Source: SM23-32 sp964434535 (GTDB lineage: Bacteria > Planctomycetota > Brocadiia > SM23-32). Taken from it: a DNA stretch of 10,675 nt. Below are positions 1 to 7,659 of this stretch, in pieces (within the stretch, counting starts at the first letter, position 1; the number at the start of each line of letters is the position of its first letter). The DNA lies in assembly GCA_964434535.1 (NCBI GenBank), contig CAYSWA010000058.1:1-10675 (forward strand), in the 5' to 3' direction. The notes beneath the pieces are model-generated. The model was not told the DNA's origin and ran no database searches. It saw only the letters and a program-made list of their open reading frames with translations. Position numbers and translations under genes: made by a program.

Positions 1-604
1 CGATCTCCTCGCGCGCCAGCTCGGCCGTCATCTCGGTCTCGATCACGCCGGGGGCGACCACGTTGACCAGGATGTTGCGCTTGCCCACCTCGCGGGCCAG
101 CGCCTTGGCCGCGCCGATCACCCCGGCCTTGGCCGCCGAGTAGTTGGCCTGGCCGGCCCGGCCGATCTGGCCCGAGACCGACGCCACGGCCACGATGCGC
201 CCCCGCCGCTCGCGCAACATCGGGAACAGCACCGCCTTGATCACGTTGAAGAAGCCGTCCAGGTCCGCGCGCAGCACCGCGTCCCACTCCTCCTTCGACA
301 TCCAGACCATCAGATTGTCGCGCGTGATCGCCGCGCTGGTCACCACGGCGTGGGGCGGGCGCTCCTCGGCCCGCTCCTGGAGGGCGGCCTGGACGGCGTC
401 GTAGTCGGCCACGTCGAAGGCGAACAGCTCGCAGGCGGCGCCCCGCCCCTCGACCTCCTGCCTGGCCGAGCGGGCCGCCTCGTGGTTCGACCGATAGGTC
501 AGCCAGATGTCGAAACCGGCCTCGGCCAACTGGAGGGCCGTGGCCCGGCCGATGCCGCGGCTGCCGCCCACGATCAGGGCCAGTCGGCGGGAGGGCTCGC
601 TCAT
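1..604 (-). CDS. fabG: 3-oxoacyl-ACP reductase, FabG-type SDR (partial, C-terminus off window)
   Basis: Short-chain dehydrogenase/reductase, expected to reduce 3-oxoacyl-ACP to 3-hydroxyacyl-ACP with NADPH in the cytosol. The first 201 residues are present; the C-terminal 40-50 lie beyond position 1. Visible motifs are the Rossmann glycine motif GGSRGIG (residues 13-19), the catalytic Ser region VASVSG, the YSAAK Tyr-Lys pair near residue 160, and the VVAPGVIETEM segment. The stretch DNLMVWMSKEEW followed by LDGFFNV and GQANYSAAKAGVIGA resembles, from memory, FabG paralogs of aryl-polyene and flexirubin clusters more than housekeeping FabG. Oddly, the usual NNAG motif reads TSAA just before ITRDNLM. 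The ATG at 604 is supported by GAGGTG at 615-620, ten bases upstream, and by a promoter at 655-683. It is divergent from nothing obvious and is not joined to the minus-strand operon at 1542-7499. Family assignment is firm; the exact substrate and pathway are inferred. Confidence 0.93.
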   Translation of the reverse strand, partial: MSEPSRRLALIVGGSRGIGRATALQLAEAGFDIWLTYRSNHEAARSARQEVEGRGAACELFAFDVADYDAVQAALQERAEERPPHAVVTSAAITRDNLMVWMSKEEWDAVLRADLDGFFNVIKAVLFPMLRERRGRIVAVASVSGQIGRAGQANYSAAKAGVIGAAKALAREVGKRNILVNVVAPGVIETEMTAELAREEI

Positions 605-654
605 CGCGCGGCAGCACCTCGGATGGGAACAGGGGCAACGTTGTGGGCGCATTG

Positions 655-683
655 AGTATAGGAGCCCCGCAGCGCGCCCGCAA
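655..683 (-). promoter_or_regulatory. Putative sigma70 promoter of the fabG-like gene
   Basis: Read on the minus strand, TTGCGG (683-678) is followed by exactly 17 bases and then TATACT (660-655). Transcription would start near 648, leaving a leader of about 44 nt that contains the GAGGTG ribosome binding site at 620-615. The region is less GC-rich than its surroundings. This is a consensus match by eye only. Confidence 0.5.
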
Positions 684-785
684 CGTCGGGACAGCCCCCG
701 GCCCATACTTGAGAGCGGCCCACTCAACCGCGATGATCCCCATGCATCGGACGGGAGCTCGCCCCGCAGAGTGCGGCGCAGCTCC

Positions 786-878
786 ATGTGGGCAGGCACA
801 GGGGCCTGGCGCAAGACGATCCAGCAGGGCGTGCAGGAGCTGATCGGCAAGATGGAGGAAGCGATAGAAGAGCCCTGA
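786..878 (+). CDS. Doubtful 30-residue ORF, amphipathic helix
   Basis: An ATG at 786 opens a 30-codon frame ending at TGA 876-878. Codons from about the eighth onward mostly end in G or C, as in the real genes here. The product contains a Lys/Gln/Glu-rich stretch (RKTIQQGVQELIGKMEEAIE) that could form an amphipathic helix. An in-frame GTG at 771 is an alternative start. No convincing Shine-Dalgarno precedes either start. A weak promoter-like pair, TTGAGA (709-714) and GATGAT (732-737) with 17-base spacing, lies upstream. I do not recognise a family. It could be a small gene, the tail of a decayed gene, or chance. Confidence 0.22.
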   Translation: MWAGTGAWRKTIQQGVQELIGKMEEAIEEP

Positions 879-914
879 GGGCCGCAAGCGCCGCCGGGCC
901 CCCACTTCTGCAGC

Positions 915-945
915 GTACCACTGCTCCCTGACCGGTAAGTGGCAC
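915..945. repeat. Imperfect dyad, possible operator or hairpin
   Basis: The arms GTACCACT (915-922) and AGTGGCAC (938-945) are inverted copies with one mismatch, separated by 15 bases. The dyad lies in the gene-poor stretch between the two small reading frames. It could be an operator for an unseen regulator or a hairpin in a transcript. A chance match is also possible. Confidence 0.25.
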
Positions 946-1129
946 GTTTGTATCTCTGCCTCCCCCGCACGAGACCCCCTAATCTGCGGCGCGTTTCGGA
1001 CGATAAGAAGGGATGAGGACCTGCGCGGGGGCGGCCCGGCCCTGCCTGTCCAGCCAACACCCTAACCACGGGTCGCCCCCGCCGTATCCGCACACGCTGT
1101 ACGCGCGAAACGAGAGGGGGGATTGCGCG

Positions 1130-1291
1130 ATGGCCGCCGGCGCCGTCGGGCAACGGAGTAGCCTACGGGAAGTTCCTGGCCATCTACACGGGCTGCGCGG
1201 CGCCTCGTCCGAGACCGGCCCCCCCGGTGCGGAAGCGGACGACGAAGGGGTCGAGGAGACTCCGGACCATCTCCTCGACGCGGCCGCGTAG
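1130..1291 (+). CDS. Possible small gene, perhaps frameshifted; function unknown
   Basis: The ATG at 1130 follows a purine-rich GAGAGGGGGGA (1112-1122) at ribosome-binding distance. The frame ends at TAG 1289-1291 with an acidic tail (GAEADDEGVEETPDHLLDAA). Codon quality is uneven. The beginning and the acidic end have G/C-rich third positions, but the middle does not. The adjacent frame between about 1149 and 1218 does, and reads GNGVAYGKFLAIYTGC. Two compensating indels, one in the G-run at 1148-1150 and one in the seven-C run at 1219-1225, would restore a single protein of about 53 residues. Two hairpins follow the stop directly, as expected at the end of a transcription unit. No family is recognised. 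It may be a small gene with sequence errors, a pseudogene, or not a gene. Confidence 0.3.
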   Translation: MAAGAVGQRSSLREVPGHLHGLRGASSETGPPGAEADDEGVEETPDHLLDAAA

Positions 1292-1297
1292 GCCCTC

Positions 1298-1349
1298 CCG
1301 GGAGTTTCCCGGCACAGGGGCGGCAACCATCCCCCCCCCGCCGCCCCTG
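1298..1349 (+). terminator. Tandem GC-rich hairpins, terminator-like
   Basis: The first hairpin has stem CCGGGA/TCCCGG (1298-1303 and 1307-1312) with a 3-base loop. The second has perfect 10-bp arms, CAGGGGCGGC (1315-1324) and GCCGCCCCTG (1340-1349), around a 15-base loop that contains nine consecutive C. They begin seven bases after the stop of the possible small gene. No U-rich tract follows, only a pyrimidine-rich CCTTCCTC, so intrinsic termination is uncertain. The pair could also act on read-through from the opposite-strand operon that ends at 1542. Confidence 0.4.
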
Positions 1350-1429
1350 CCTTCCTCAGAGCGTTGCGCGCGGGGTCGCGCCTCCCATCGCCGCGTGCCA
1401 AGCGGTCCGGCACGAGCAGGCCCTGGTCG

Positions 1430-1477
1430 GAGATCCTTCGCCCCTACGGGACTCAGGATGACGGGGTTCGGCGAAGG
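1430..1477. repeat. REP-like intergenic repeat (GATCCTTCG...CTCAGGATGAC type)
   Basis: On the plus strand it reads GAGATCCTTCG, then a short CCC/GGG palindrome, then CTCAGGATGACGGGG (1430-1466). On the other strand this is GTCATCCTGAG...CGAAGGATCTC. That pattern recurs between genes in many unrelated bacterial genomes and metagenome bins. Arms ATCCT (1433-1437) and AGGAT (1455-1459) can pair around an inner CCC/GGG stem. A second inverted pair, CCTTCGCC (1435-1442) and GGCGAAGG (1470-1477), overlaps it. It lies just past the 3' end of the aas operon, a typical place for such elements. The identification rests on the remembered consensus; no other copy is in this window. Confidence 0.6.
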
Positions 1478-1541
1478 GGCGCACCTGGCTGGCCACTGTC
1501 CGCCGAAAGTCCGGGTTTCGGCACCGGCCGCGGCCCGCCAT

Positions 1542-4500
1542 TCAGCCCGCCTCGGACCGCGCCAGCTCGCGCAGGGCCTTCAGATCGAGCTTGCCCGAGC
1601 CGAGGACGGGGATCCGGTCGACCCGGACGAAGGCGTCCCGGTCCGGCATCCAGAGCTTCGGCAGGTCGGCCTCGCGCAGCTCCTCCCAGAGCTGCTGCGG
1701 CGCCAGGGGCAGCTCGCGGTGGAGGACCACCAGCCGCTCGCCCTTCCGCTGGTCGGGCACGCTGGTGACGGCGAAGAGCGGCTCGCCCGCCTCCGCAGCC
1801 TCGGGGCCGAGCGCCTCGACGATCGCCTCCTCCACCTTGATGTGCGGCACCATCTCGCCGCCGATCTTGGCGAACCGGCTCAGCCGGTCGGTGATGGTCA
1901 GGAAGCCGTCCTCGTCCAGCCGCGCGATGTCGCCCGTGTCGTACCAGCCGTCCCGGATCACCTCTGCGGTCAGGTCCGGCCGGCCCAGGTAGCCCTTCAT
2001 CACGTTGGGGCCTTTGACCAGCAGGAGGCCGTCTTCGCCGATCGGCAGCGGCTCGCGCGTCTCGGGCTCGACGATGCGCACGGCGACGCCCGGCAGGGGC
2101 TGGCCGATGGTGCCGGGGCGGGTGCCCCTCTGCACGATGCCGCGCGAGCGGAAGTCCGGCACGTTCACCGAGACGACCGGCGAGCACTCCGTGCAGCCGT
2201 AGCCCTCGGCGGGCCGGATGCCGAACTTCTCGTGGAACGCCTGTGCCAGGTCCTCGCGCAGCTTCTCGGCGCCGACGACGACGAGCTGGAGGCTGGCGAA
2301 GTCGCCCGGCGGCACCGAGCGGGTGTAGATGCGCAGGAACGTCGGCGTGGCCAGCAGCACCGTGGCGCCGTACTGGCGCACCAGCGCCCCGATGGCCGGG
2401 CCCTCGACGGGGCTCGGGTGGTAGAGCGCCCCGACGCGCTTGACCAGCGGATACCAGAGCGTGGCGGCGAAGCCGAACGAGTGGAAGAACGGCAGCACGC
2501 CGCAGATGCGGTCGTTCGGCCCGAGCCCGAAGACCTGGGCCAGGCCCTCGATGTTGCTCATGATGTTGCCGTGGGTCAGCATCACGCCCTTCGGCTCGCC
2601 GGTGGAGCCGCTGGAGAAGATGACCGTGGCCAGCTCGTCCACCGAGCGCGCCTTGCCGCCGTAGAGCCGGCGCAGGATGAACTGCGGCAGCAGGTGGGCC
2701 TTCAGGGCGGCGCGGATGGCGGCCCACCGGCCGATCATGCCCGGCAGGTCCTCGGCCTCGATCACGCGCTCGGGCTCGGCCGGCAGCGGCACCTTGCGCC
2801 GGAAGGCGCGGCTGGTGATGACGGTGCGGATGCCGCACTGCTCGATGGCGCTGCGGAAGGCGTCGGAGCCGGAGGTGAAGTTCAGGTTCACCGCCACCTT
2901 GCCCGCCAGCGGTAGGGCGGCGTTGACGACGGCGCCGGCGACGCAGGCCGGCAGCACGACGCCGACCATCTCCTGCCCCGGCGTCTCGCGCCGCAGCAGG
3001 TCGGCCAGGGCGAGGGCCTTCGTCAGCAGCGCCCCGCCGCTGAGCACGGCGCCGCTGGAGTCGGCCATGGCCGTGCGCAGCCGCGCCGAGCGGGCCGCCC
3101 GCACGAACGCCTCGTGCAGCAGCGCCTGGTCGGCCTTGCGCAGGCGGAACGCCTCGGCGCCGAGTTCGCCGACGGCCTGGCGCACCTCGGGGGCCGCCGT
3201 CTGCGGCGGGAGCGGCTCGCCGAAGGAGACGGTCACCTTGCCGCCGTGCAGCGCGGGCCACTTCCAGACGGCCCGCCCGCCCGCGAAGCTGAAGAGGCTG
3301 CCCCACATGCGGTCGATGTGGACGGGGATGATCGGGGCGTCCACGTCCTTCATGATCCGCTCGAAGCCGCGCCGGAAGCGCGTCATGTTGCCGGTGCGGG
3401 TGATCGAGCCCTCGGCGAAGATGCAGACCAGCTCGCCGTCGCGCACGGCCTGGCTCGCGCGACGCAGGGAGCGGATCATCTCGCGCGGGCCGTCGCTCTC
3501 GCTGACGGGGATGACCTTCAGCAGCCGGCAGCCCCAGTTCAGCAGCCGGTTCTCGTAGAAGCGACGGAACATGACGAACCGCACGAAACGCTGGAGGCCG
3601 GCCAGCACCAGCAGCGCGTCCATGTAGCTGACGTGGTTGCAGACCAGCAGCGCCCCGCCCCGCCCCGGCACGCGCTCGGGGTGCACGACGGTAAGGCGGT
3701 AGAGCGAGTGCGTCAGCGACCAGAGGCAGAACCGCAGCAGGAACTCGGGCAGCTCGGTGAAGATGAACGCCGTCACCCCGACCACCAACAGCGCGAGCAG
3801 GCCGAACATCTCGTGCGGGCCGGCGCCGGCCGCGCCGGCCAGGAAGTAGAGCCCCGCGGCCGCCAGGATGCCGGCGAAAGAGAGGAAGTTGTTGGTGGCC
3901 AGCACCGTGCCCCGCCGCTCGGCGGGCGCCCGCATCTGCACGAACGCCGCCAGCGGGATCAGGTAGAGCCCCGCGCCGATGCCGAGCATGAAGACGTCGA
4001 AGGCCGCCCGGTAGGTCGACTGCCACGCGAACCCCAGGTCGACCGAGAAGGCGGCGACCAGCGCCGCGCCGATCGGCACCAGGCCGAACTCCACCTTCTG
4101 CCCGCTCAGCCGTCCGGCCAGCATCGCCCCGGCGCCGATCCCGACGGCCGTCAGCGCCAGCAGCATCGCCGTGCGCGTGCGCGAGAGGCCCATCAGGTTT
4201 TGCGCGTAGACGGGGAAGTTGAGCTGGAAGCAGGCCCCCATCAGCCAGAAGAAGCTGACTCCGAGCACGCAGAGGAACAGCGCCCGGTCGGTGCGCAGCT
4301 CGCGCAGGTTCTGCCACATCTCGGCGGCGACGTTGGCCCGCGGCCGGGCGTCGGGCGCGGCCGGCGGAACCCGCCCGACGAACAGGGATGAGGCCGTCCC
4401 GGCGACGGCGACGCCGACCAGGACCAGCCCCGCCTTCCACAGTTCGCCCTCAAAGGCGTCCGCCATGAAGCCGCTGGCCACCATGCCGGCGATGATGGCC

Positions 4501-4967
4501 ACGTCGGTGAGCATCTGGATGATGCCGTTGCCGCGGCTGAGCTGCTCCTCGGGCAGCATCTCCGGCAGGATGCCGTACTTGGCCGGGCTGAAGAACGTGC
4601 TCTGCGCGCCCATCAGGAAGAGCACGGCCAGGGCGGGCCATAGGCTGGCGCAGAGGAAGGCGAGCACGGCGAGCGACATCACGGCGATCTCGGCCACCTT
4701 GGCCGCCACGATTACGGCCCGCTTGCTGAAGCGGTCCGCCAGGCCCCCGGCCAGTGTGGCGAAGATCAGGAAGGGGAGCACGAAGACGGCGCCGACGGCG
4801 CTGACGTAAGGGACTTGCTCGTCGGCGCCGCCCGCCACGCGCGCCAGCACCATGAACATGACGACGAAGCGGAAGGCGTTGTCGTTCGCCGCGCCGAGGA
4901 ACTGGGTGACCATCAGCGCCCAGAACGACCGGCTGCGCATGCCGGGCTTCTCAGGGGGCTCGGGCAT
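1542..4967 (-). CDS. aas: LplT-PlsC-Aas fusion: MFS transporter / lysophospholipid acyltransferase / acyl-ACP synthetase
   Basis: This 1141-residue inner-membrane protein joins three activities used to recycle lysophospholipids. Residues ~10-410 are an MFS domain of about 12 hydrophobic helices, of the LplT lysophospholipid-flippase type. Residues ~425-620 are a PlsC-type acyltransferase with the HX4D motif NHVSYMD (444-450), FAEGSITRTG (517-526) and an Aas-like PIIPVHIDRMWGSLFSF segment. Residues ~650-1135 are an AMP-binding acyl-activating domain with P-loop SSGSTGEPKG (785-794), GYGCTECSP (922-930), YDTGD (1009-1013) and the C-terminal catalytic Lys in GSGKLDLKAL (K1126). The adenylating part should charge a fatty acid onto ACP or a bound carrier, and the PlsC part should transfer it to the lysolipid. 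In E. coli, LplT and Aas are separate proteins; this fused layout and length occur in other Gram-negatives. The ATG at 4967 has GGAGG eight bases upstream. It is the last gene of a four-gene operon, 45 nt after the DUF5989 gene. Substrate is inferred; it could acylate another lipid. Confidence 0.95.
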   Translation of the reverse strand: MPEPPEKPGMRSRSFWALMVTQFLGAANDNAFRFVVMFMVLARVAGGADEQVPYVSAVGAVFVLPFLIFATLAGGLADRFSKRAVIVAAKVAEIAVMSLAVLAFLCASLWPALAVLFLMGAQSTFFSPAKYGILPEMLPEEQLSRGNGIIQMLTDVAIIAGMVASGFMADAFEGELWKAGLVLVGVAVAGTASSLFVGRVPPAAPDARPRANVAAEMWQNLRELRTDRALFLCVLGVSFFWLMGACFQLNFPVYAQNLMGLSRTRTAMLLALTAVGIGAGAMLAGRLSGQKVEFGLVPIGAALVAAFSVDLGFAWQSTYRAAFDVFMLGIGAGLYLIPLAAFVQMRAPAERRGTVLATNNFLSFAGILAAAGLYFLAGAAGAGPHEMFGLLALLVVGVTAFIFTELPEFLLRFCLWSLTHSLYRLTVVHPERVPGRGGALLVCNHVSYMDALLVLAGLQRFVRFVMFRRFYENRLLNWGCRLLKVIPVSESDGPREMIRSLRRASQAVRDGELVCIFAEGSITRTGNMTRFRRGFERIMKDVDAPIIPVHIDRMWGSLFSFAGGRAVWKWPALHGGKVTVSFGEPLPPQTAAPEVRQAVGELGAEAFRLRKADQALLHEAFVRAARSARLRTAMADSSGAVLSGGALLTKALALADLLRRETPGQEMVGVVLPACVAGAVVNAALPLAGKVAVNLNFTSGSDAFRSAIEQCGIRTVITSRAFRRKVPLPAEPERVIEAEDLPGMIGRWAAIRAALKAHLLPQFILRRLYGGKARSVDELATVIFSSGSTGEPKGVMLTHGNIMSNIEGLAQVFGLGPNDRICGVLPFFHSFGFAATLWYPLVKRVGALYHPSPVEGPAIGALVRQYGATVLLATPTFLRIYTRSVPPGDFASLQLVVVGAEKLREDLAQAFHEKFGIRPAEGYGCTECSPVVSVNVPDFRSRGIVQRGTRPGTIGQPLPGVAVRIVEPETREPLPIGEDGLLLVKGPNVMKGYLGRPDLTAEVIRDGWYDTGDIARLDEDGFLTITDRLSRFAKIGGEMVPHIKVEEAIVEALGPEAAEAGEPLFAVTSVPDQRKGERLVVLHRELPLAPQQLWEELREADLPKLWMPDRDAFVRVDRIPVLGSGKLDLKALRELARSEAG

Positions 4968-5012
4968 CTTCGGCGCCTCCGGCCGGGGGCGAGGGGTCCG
5001 AAGGAGGCCGGG

Positions 5013-5177
5013 TCAGATCAGGGTGTAAAGGTTGACCAGCGCGCCCTGGCCGGCGAGCGCCAGCAGACCCAAAAGCAGCAGCGAGCCGACCACGGGGATC
5101 AGCCACCACGCCTTGTAGCGCCAGACGTAGCCGCCGAACTCACGCAACAGGCGCCCCAGGTAGCGCACGCGGCCCAT
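5013..5177 (-). CDS. DUF5989-family small membrane protein (SxtK-like)
   Basis: A 54-residue protein with a short basic amphipathic N-terminus (MGRVRYLGRLLREFGGYVWR), an aromatic KAWWLIP interface motif, one transmembrane helix at about residues 24-42, and the ending ALVNLYTLI. Size, the WW-x-P motif before the helix and the FIYTLF-like end match what I know of DUF5989. That family includes SxtK of saxitoxin clusters and usually sits next to a NodU/CmcH-type carbamoyltransferase. The biochemical role is unknown; tethering or activating the carbamoyltransferase at the membrane is an inference. The start is well supported by GGGGAGG six bases before the ATG, inside the 13-nt gap after the carbamoyltransferase stop. 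That spacing suggests co-translation. Confidence 0.88.
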   Translation of the reverse strand: MGRVRYLGRLLREFGGYVWRYKAWWLIPVVGSLLLLGLLALAGQGALVNLYTLI

Positions 5178-5190
5178 CGCCGGCCTCCCC

Positions 5191-7023
<1,833 letters not shown>

Positions 7024-7025
7024 CG

Positions 7026-7499
7026 TCAGAACTGGCGCTCGTATTCGGCCTCGGAGTCGGGCCGCTCTTCGGGTTCGCCCCAGTAGCTCGGCTCGGGGCC
7101 GGGGAAGCGCAGCTTCAGCGGCCGCCTGCCCAGCAGGCGCAGCACCAGGGCCGCCGGGCTGACCAGCAGGTAGTAGAAGAGCGTCAGCGTGACGGTGCCG
7201 ATCACGTAGAGCCCCGCCTCGCCGAGCTTCTCCCAGAGTCGCGCGTGCGCCCGGAACAGCCCGGGCGCGAGGGCGGCCGCCAGCACGTTCGCCGCGGCGA
7301 GCCCGGCCAGCACGCAGGCGGCGATTCGATGGCCCCGCCACCAGGCCAGGGCGCCGAAGACGGCCATCAGCCCGAGCATCCGCAGCAGCCGTCCGAGCAC
7401 GGGCTGCTGCGGGGCGGACCCGGCCTCCCCCGCCCGCCACGGCCAGACGGCGCGGCTCACCGGTGATGTCGGCCGATCGGTGTCGAGATCGCTGGCCAC
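7026..7499 (-). CDS. SxtJ-like membrane protein
   Basis: A 157-residue membrane protein, first gene of the operon. Hydrophobic segments lie at about residues 38-54, 58-79 and 96-122. A conserved-looking LWEKLGEAG precedes the third segment, and a cytosolic tail holds PLKLRFPGPEPSYW (SYW at 138-140) and the ending YERQF. The SYW motif, the C-terminal RQF and the position before a carbamoyltransferase match the SxtJ family as I know it. That family has no established activity. I chose the GTG at 7499 over the in-frame ATG at 7592. GGAGGT lies nine bases before the GTG, the extra 31 residues do not look protein-like, and the best promoter (-10 at 7583-7588) would start transcription downstream of 7592. 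The stop at 7026 is two bases before the next start. Partnering with the carbamoyltransferase at the membrane is inferred from gene order. Confidence 0.85.
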   Translation of the reverse strand: MASDLDTDRPTSPVSRAVWPWRAGEAGSAPQQPVLGRLLRMLGLMAVFGALAWWRGHRIAACVLAGLAAANVLAAALAPGLFRAHARLWEKLGEAGLYVIGTVTLTLFYYLLVSPAALVLRLLGRRPLKLRFPGPEPSYWGEPEERPDSEAEYERQF

Positions 7500-7582
7500 G
7501 ACGCGACGACCTCCCTGCGCAAGGATGGACAGGACAATCAGATGTGACGCTCCGGGACCGCAGCGGCCGGCGCGCGGAATCC

Positions 7583-7591
7583 ATTGTACCA
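7583..7591 (-). promoter_or_regulatory. Putative extended -10 promoter of the carbamoyltransferase operon
   Basis: On the minus strand TGGTACAAT (7591-7583) is an extended -10 element, TG-n-TACAAT, one mismatch from TATAAT. No good -35 is visible 16-18 bases upstream, which is common for extended -10 promoters. Transcription would start near 7576, giving a leader of about 77 nt before the GTG at 7499. It is one of few AT-containing patches in the 160-base divergent intergenic region. Confidence 0.5.
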
Positions 7592-7622
7592 CAGCGGCGA
7601 TGGAGGCGCACCGGCCGGGCCT

Positions 7623-7651
7623 TTGCGCGGGCCGGGCCCATGCGGTACAAG
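7623..7651 (+). promoter_or_regulatory. Weak promoter candidate for the SGNH hydrolase gene
   Basis: TTGCGC (7623-7628), 17 bases, then TACAAG (7646-7651). The match is modest (three and four of six). If used, transcription would start near 7658, almost at the GTG codon at 7660, and the message would be nearly leaderless. That would agree with the lack of a clear ribosome binding site, but the evidence is thin. Confidence 0.25.
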
Positions 7652-7659
7652 GGCCGGAC

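Larger units (their letters stand above)
605..1541. other. Gene-poor intergenic stretch of about 940 bases
   Basis: No long reading frame here looks like a real protein. The longer open frames are low-complexity Arg/Ala/Pro/Ser translations typical of GC-rich non-coding or shadow sequence. The stretch holds the fabG promoter (655-683), a possible 30-codon frame (786-878), an imperfect dyad (915-945), a possible small gene (1130-1291) followed by two hairpins (1298-1349), and a REP-like repeat (1430-1477). Both flanking minus-strand genes are complete at this side, so the stretch separates two transcription units. A non-coding RNA cannot be excluded, but I recognise no known RNA family. Confidence 0.6.

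Noticed and set aside
979..1413. 144-codon minus-strand frame in the gene-poor stretch
   Set aside because: It has no ribosome binding site, a Ser/Pro/Arg-rich product and no motif. It also crosses the tandem hairpins.
605..1541. CRISPR array, tRNA or known riboswitch in the long intergenic stretch
   Set aside because: I found no regularly spaced repeats, no cloverleaf with a T-arm motif and no riboswitch core I recognise.
1227..2915. 562-codon open frame on the plus strand
   Set aside because: It lies antisense to the aas fusion. It is low-complexity Arg/Ala/His/Gln sequence, as produced by reading a G/C-ending-codon gene in the wrong frame.
3114..4391. 425-codon plus-strand frame
   Set aside because: It is antisense shadow of the MFS/PlsC part, rich in His, Gln, Glu and Arg with no domain.
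1453..4440. 995-codon minus-strand frame inside the aas gene
   Set aside because: It is an Arg/Gly/Ala-rich shadow in another frame of the same strand. The overlapping frame contains all acyltransferase and AMP-binding motifs.
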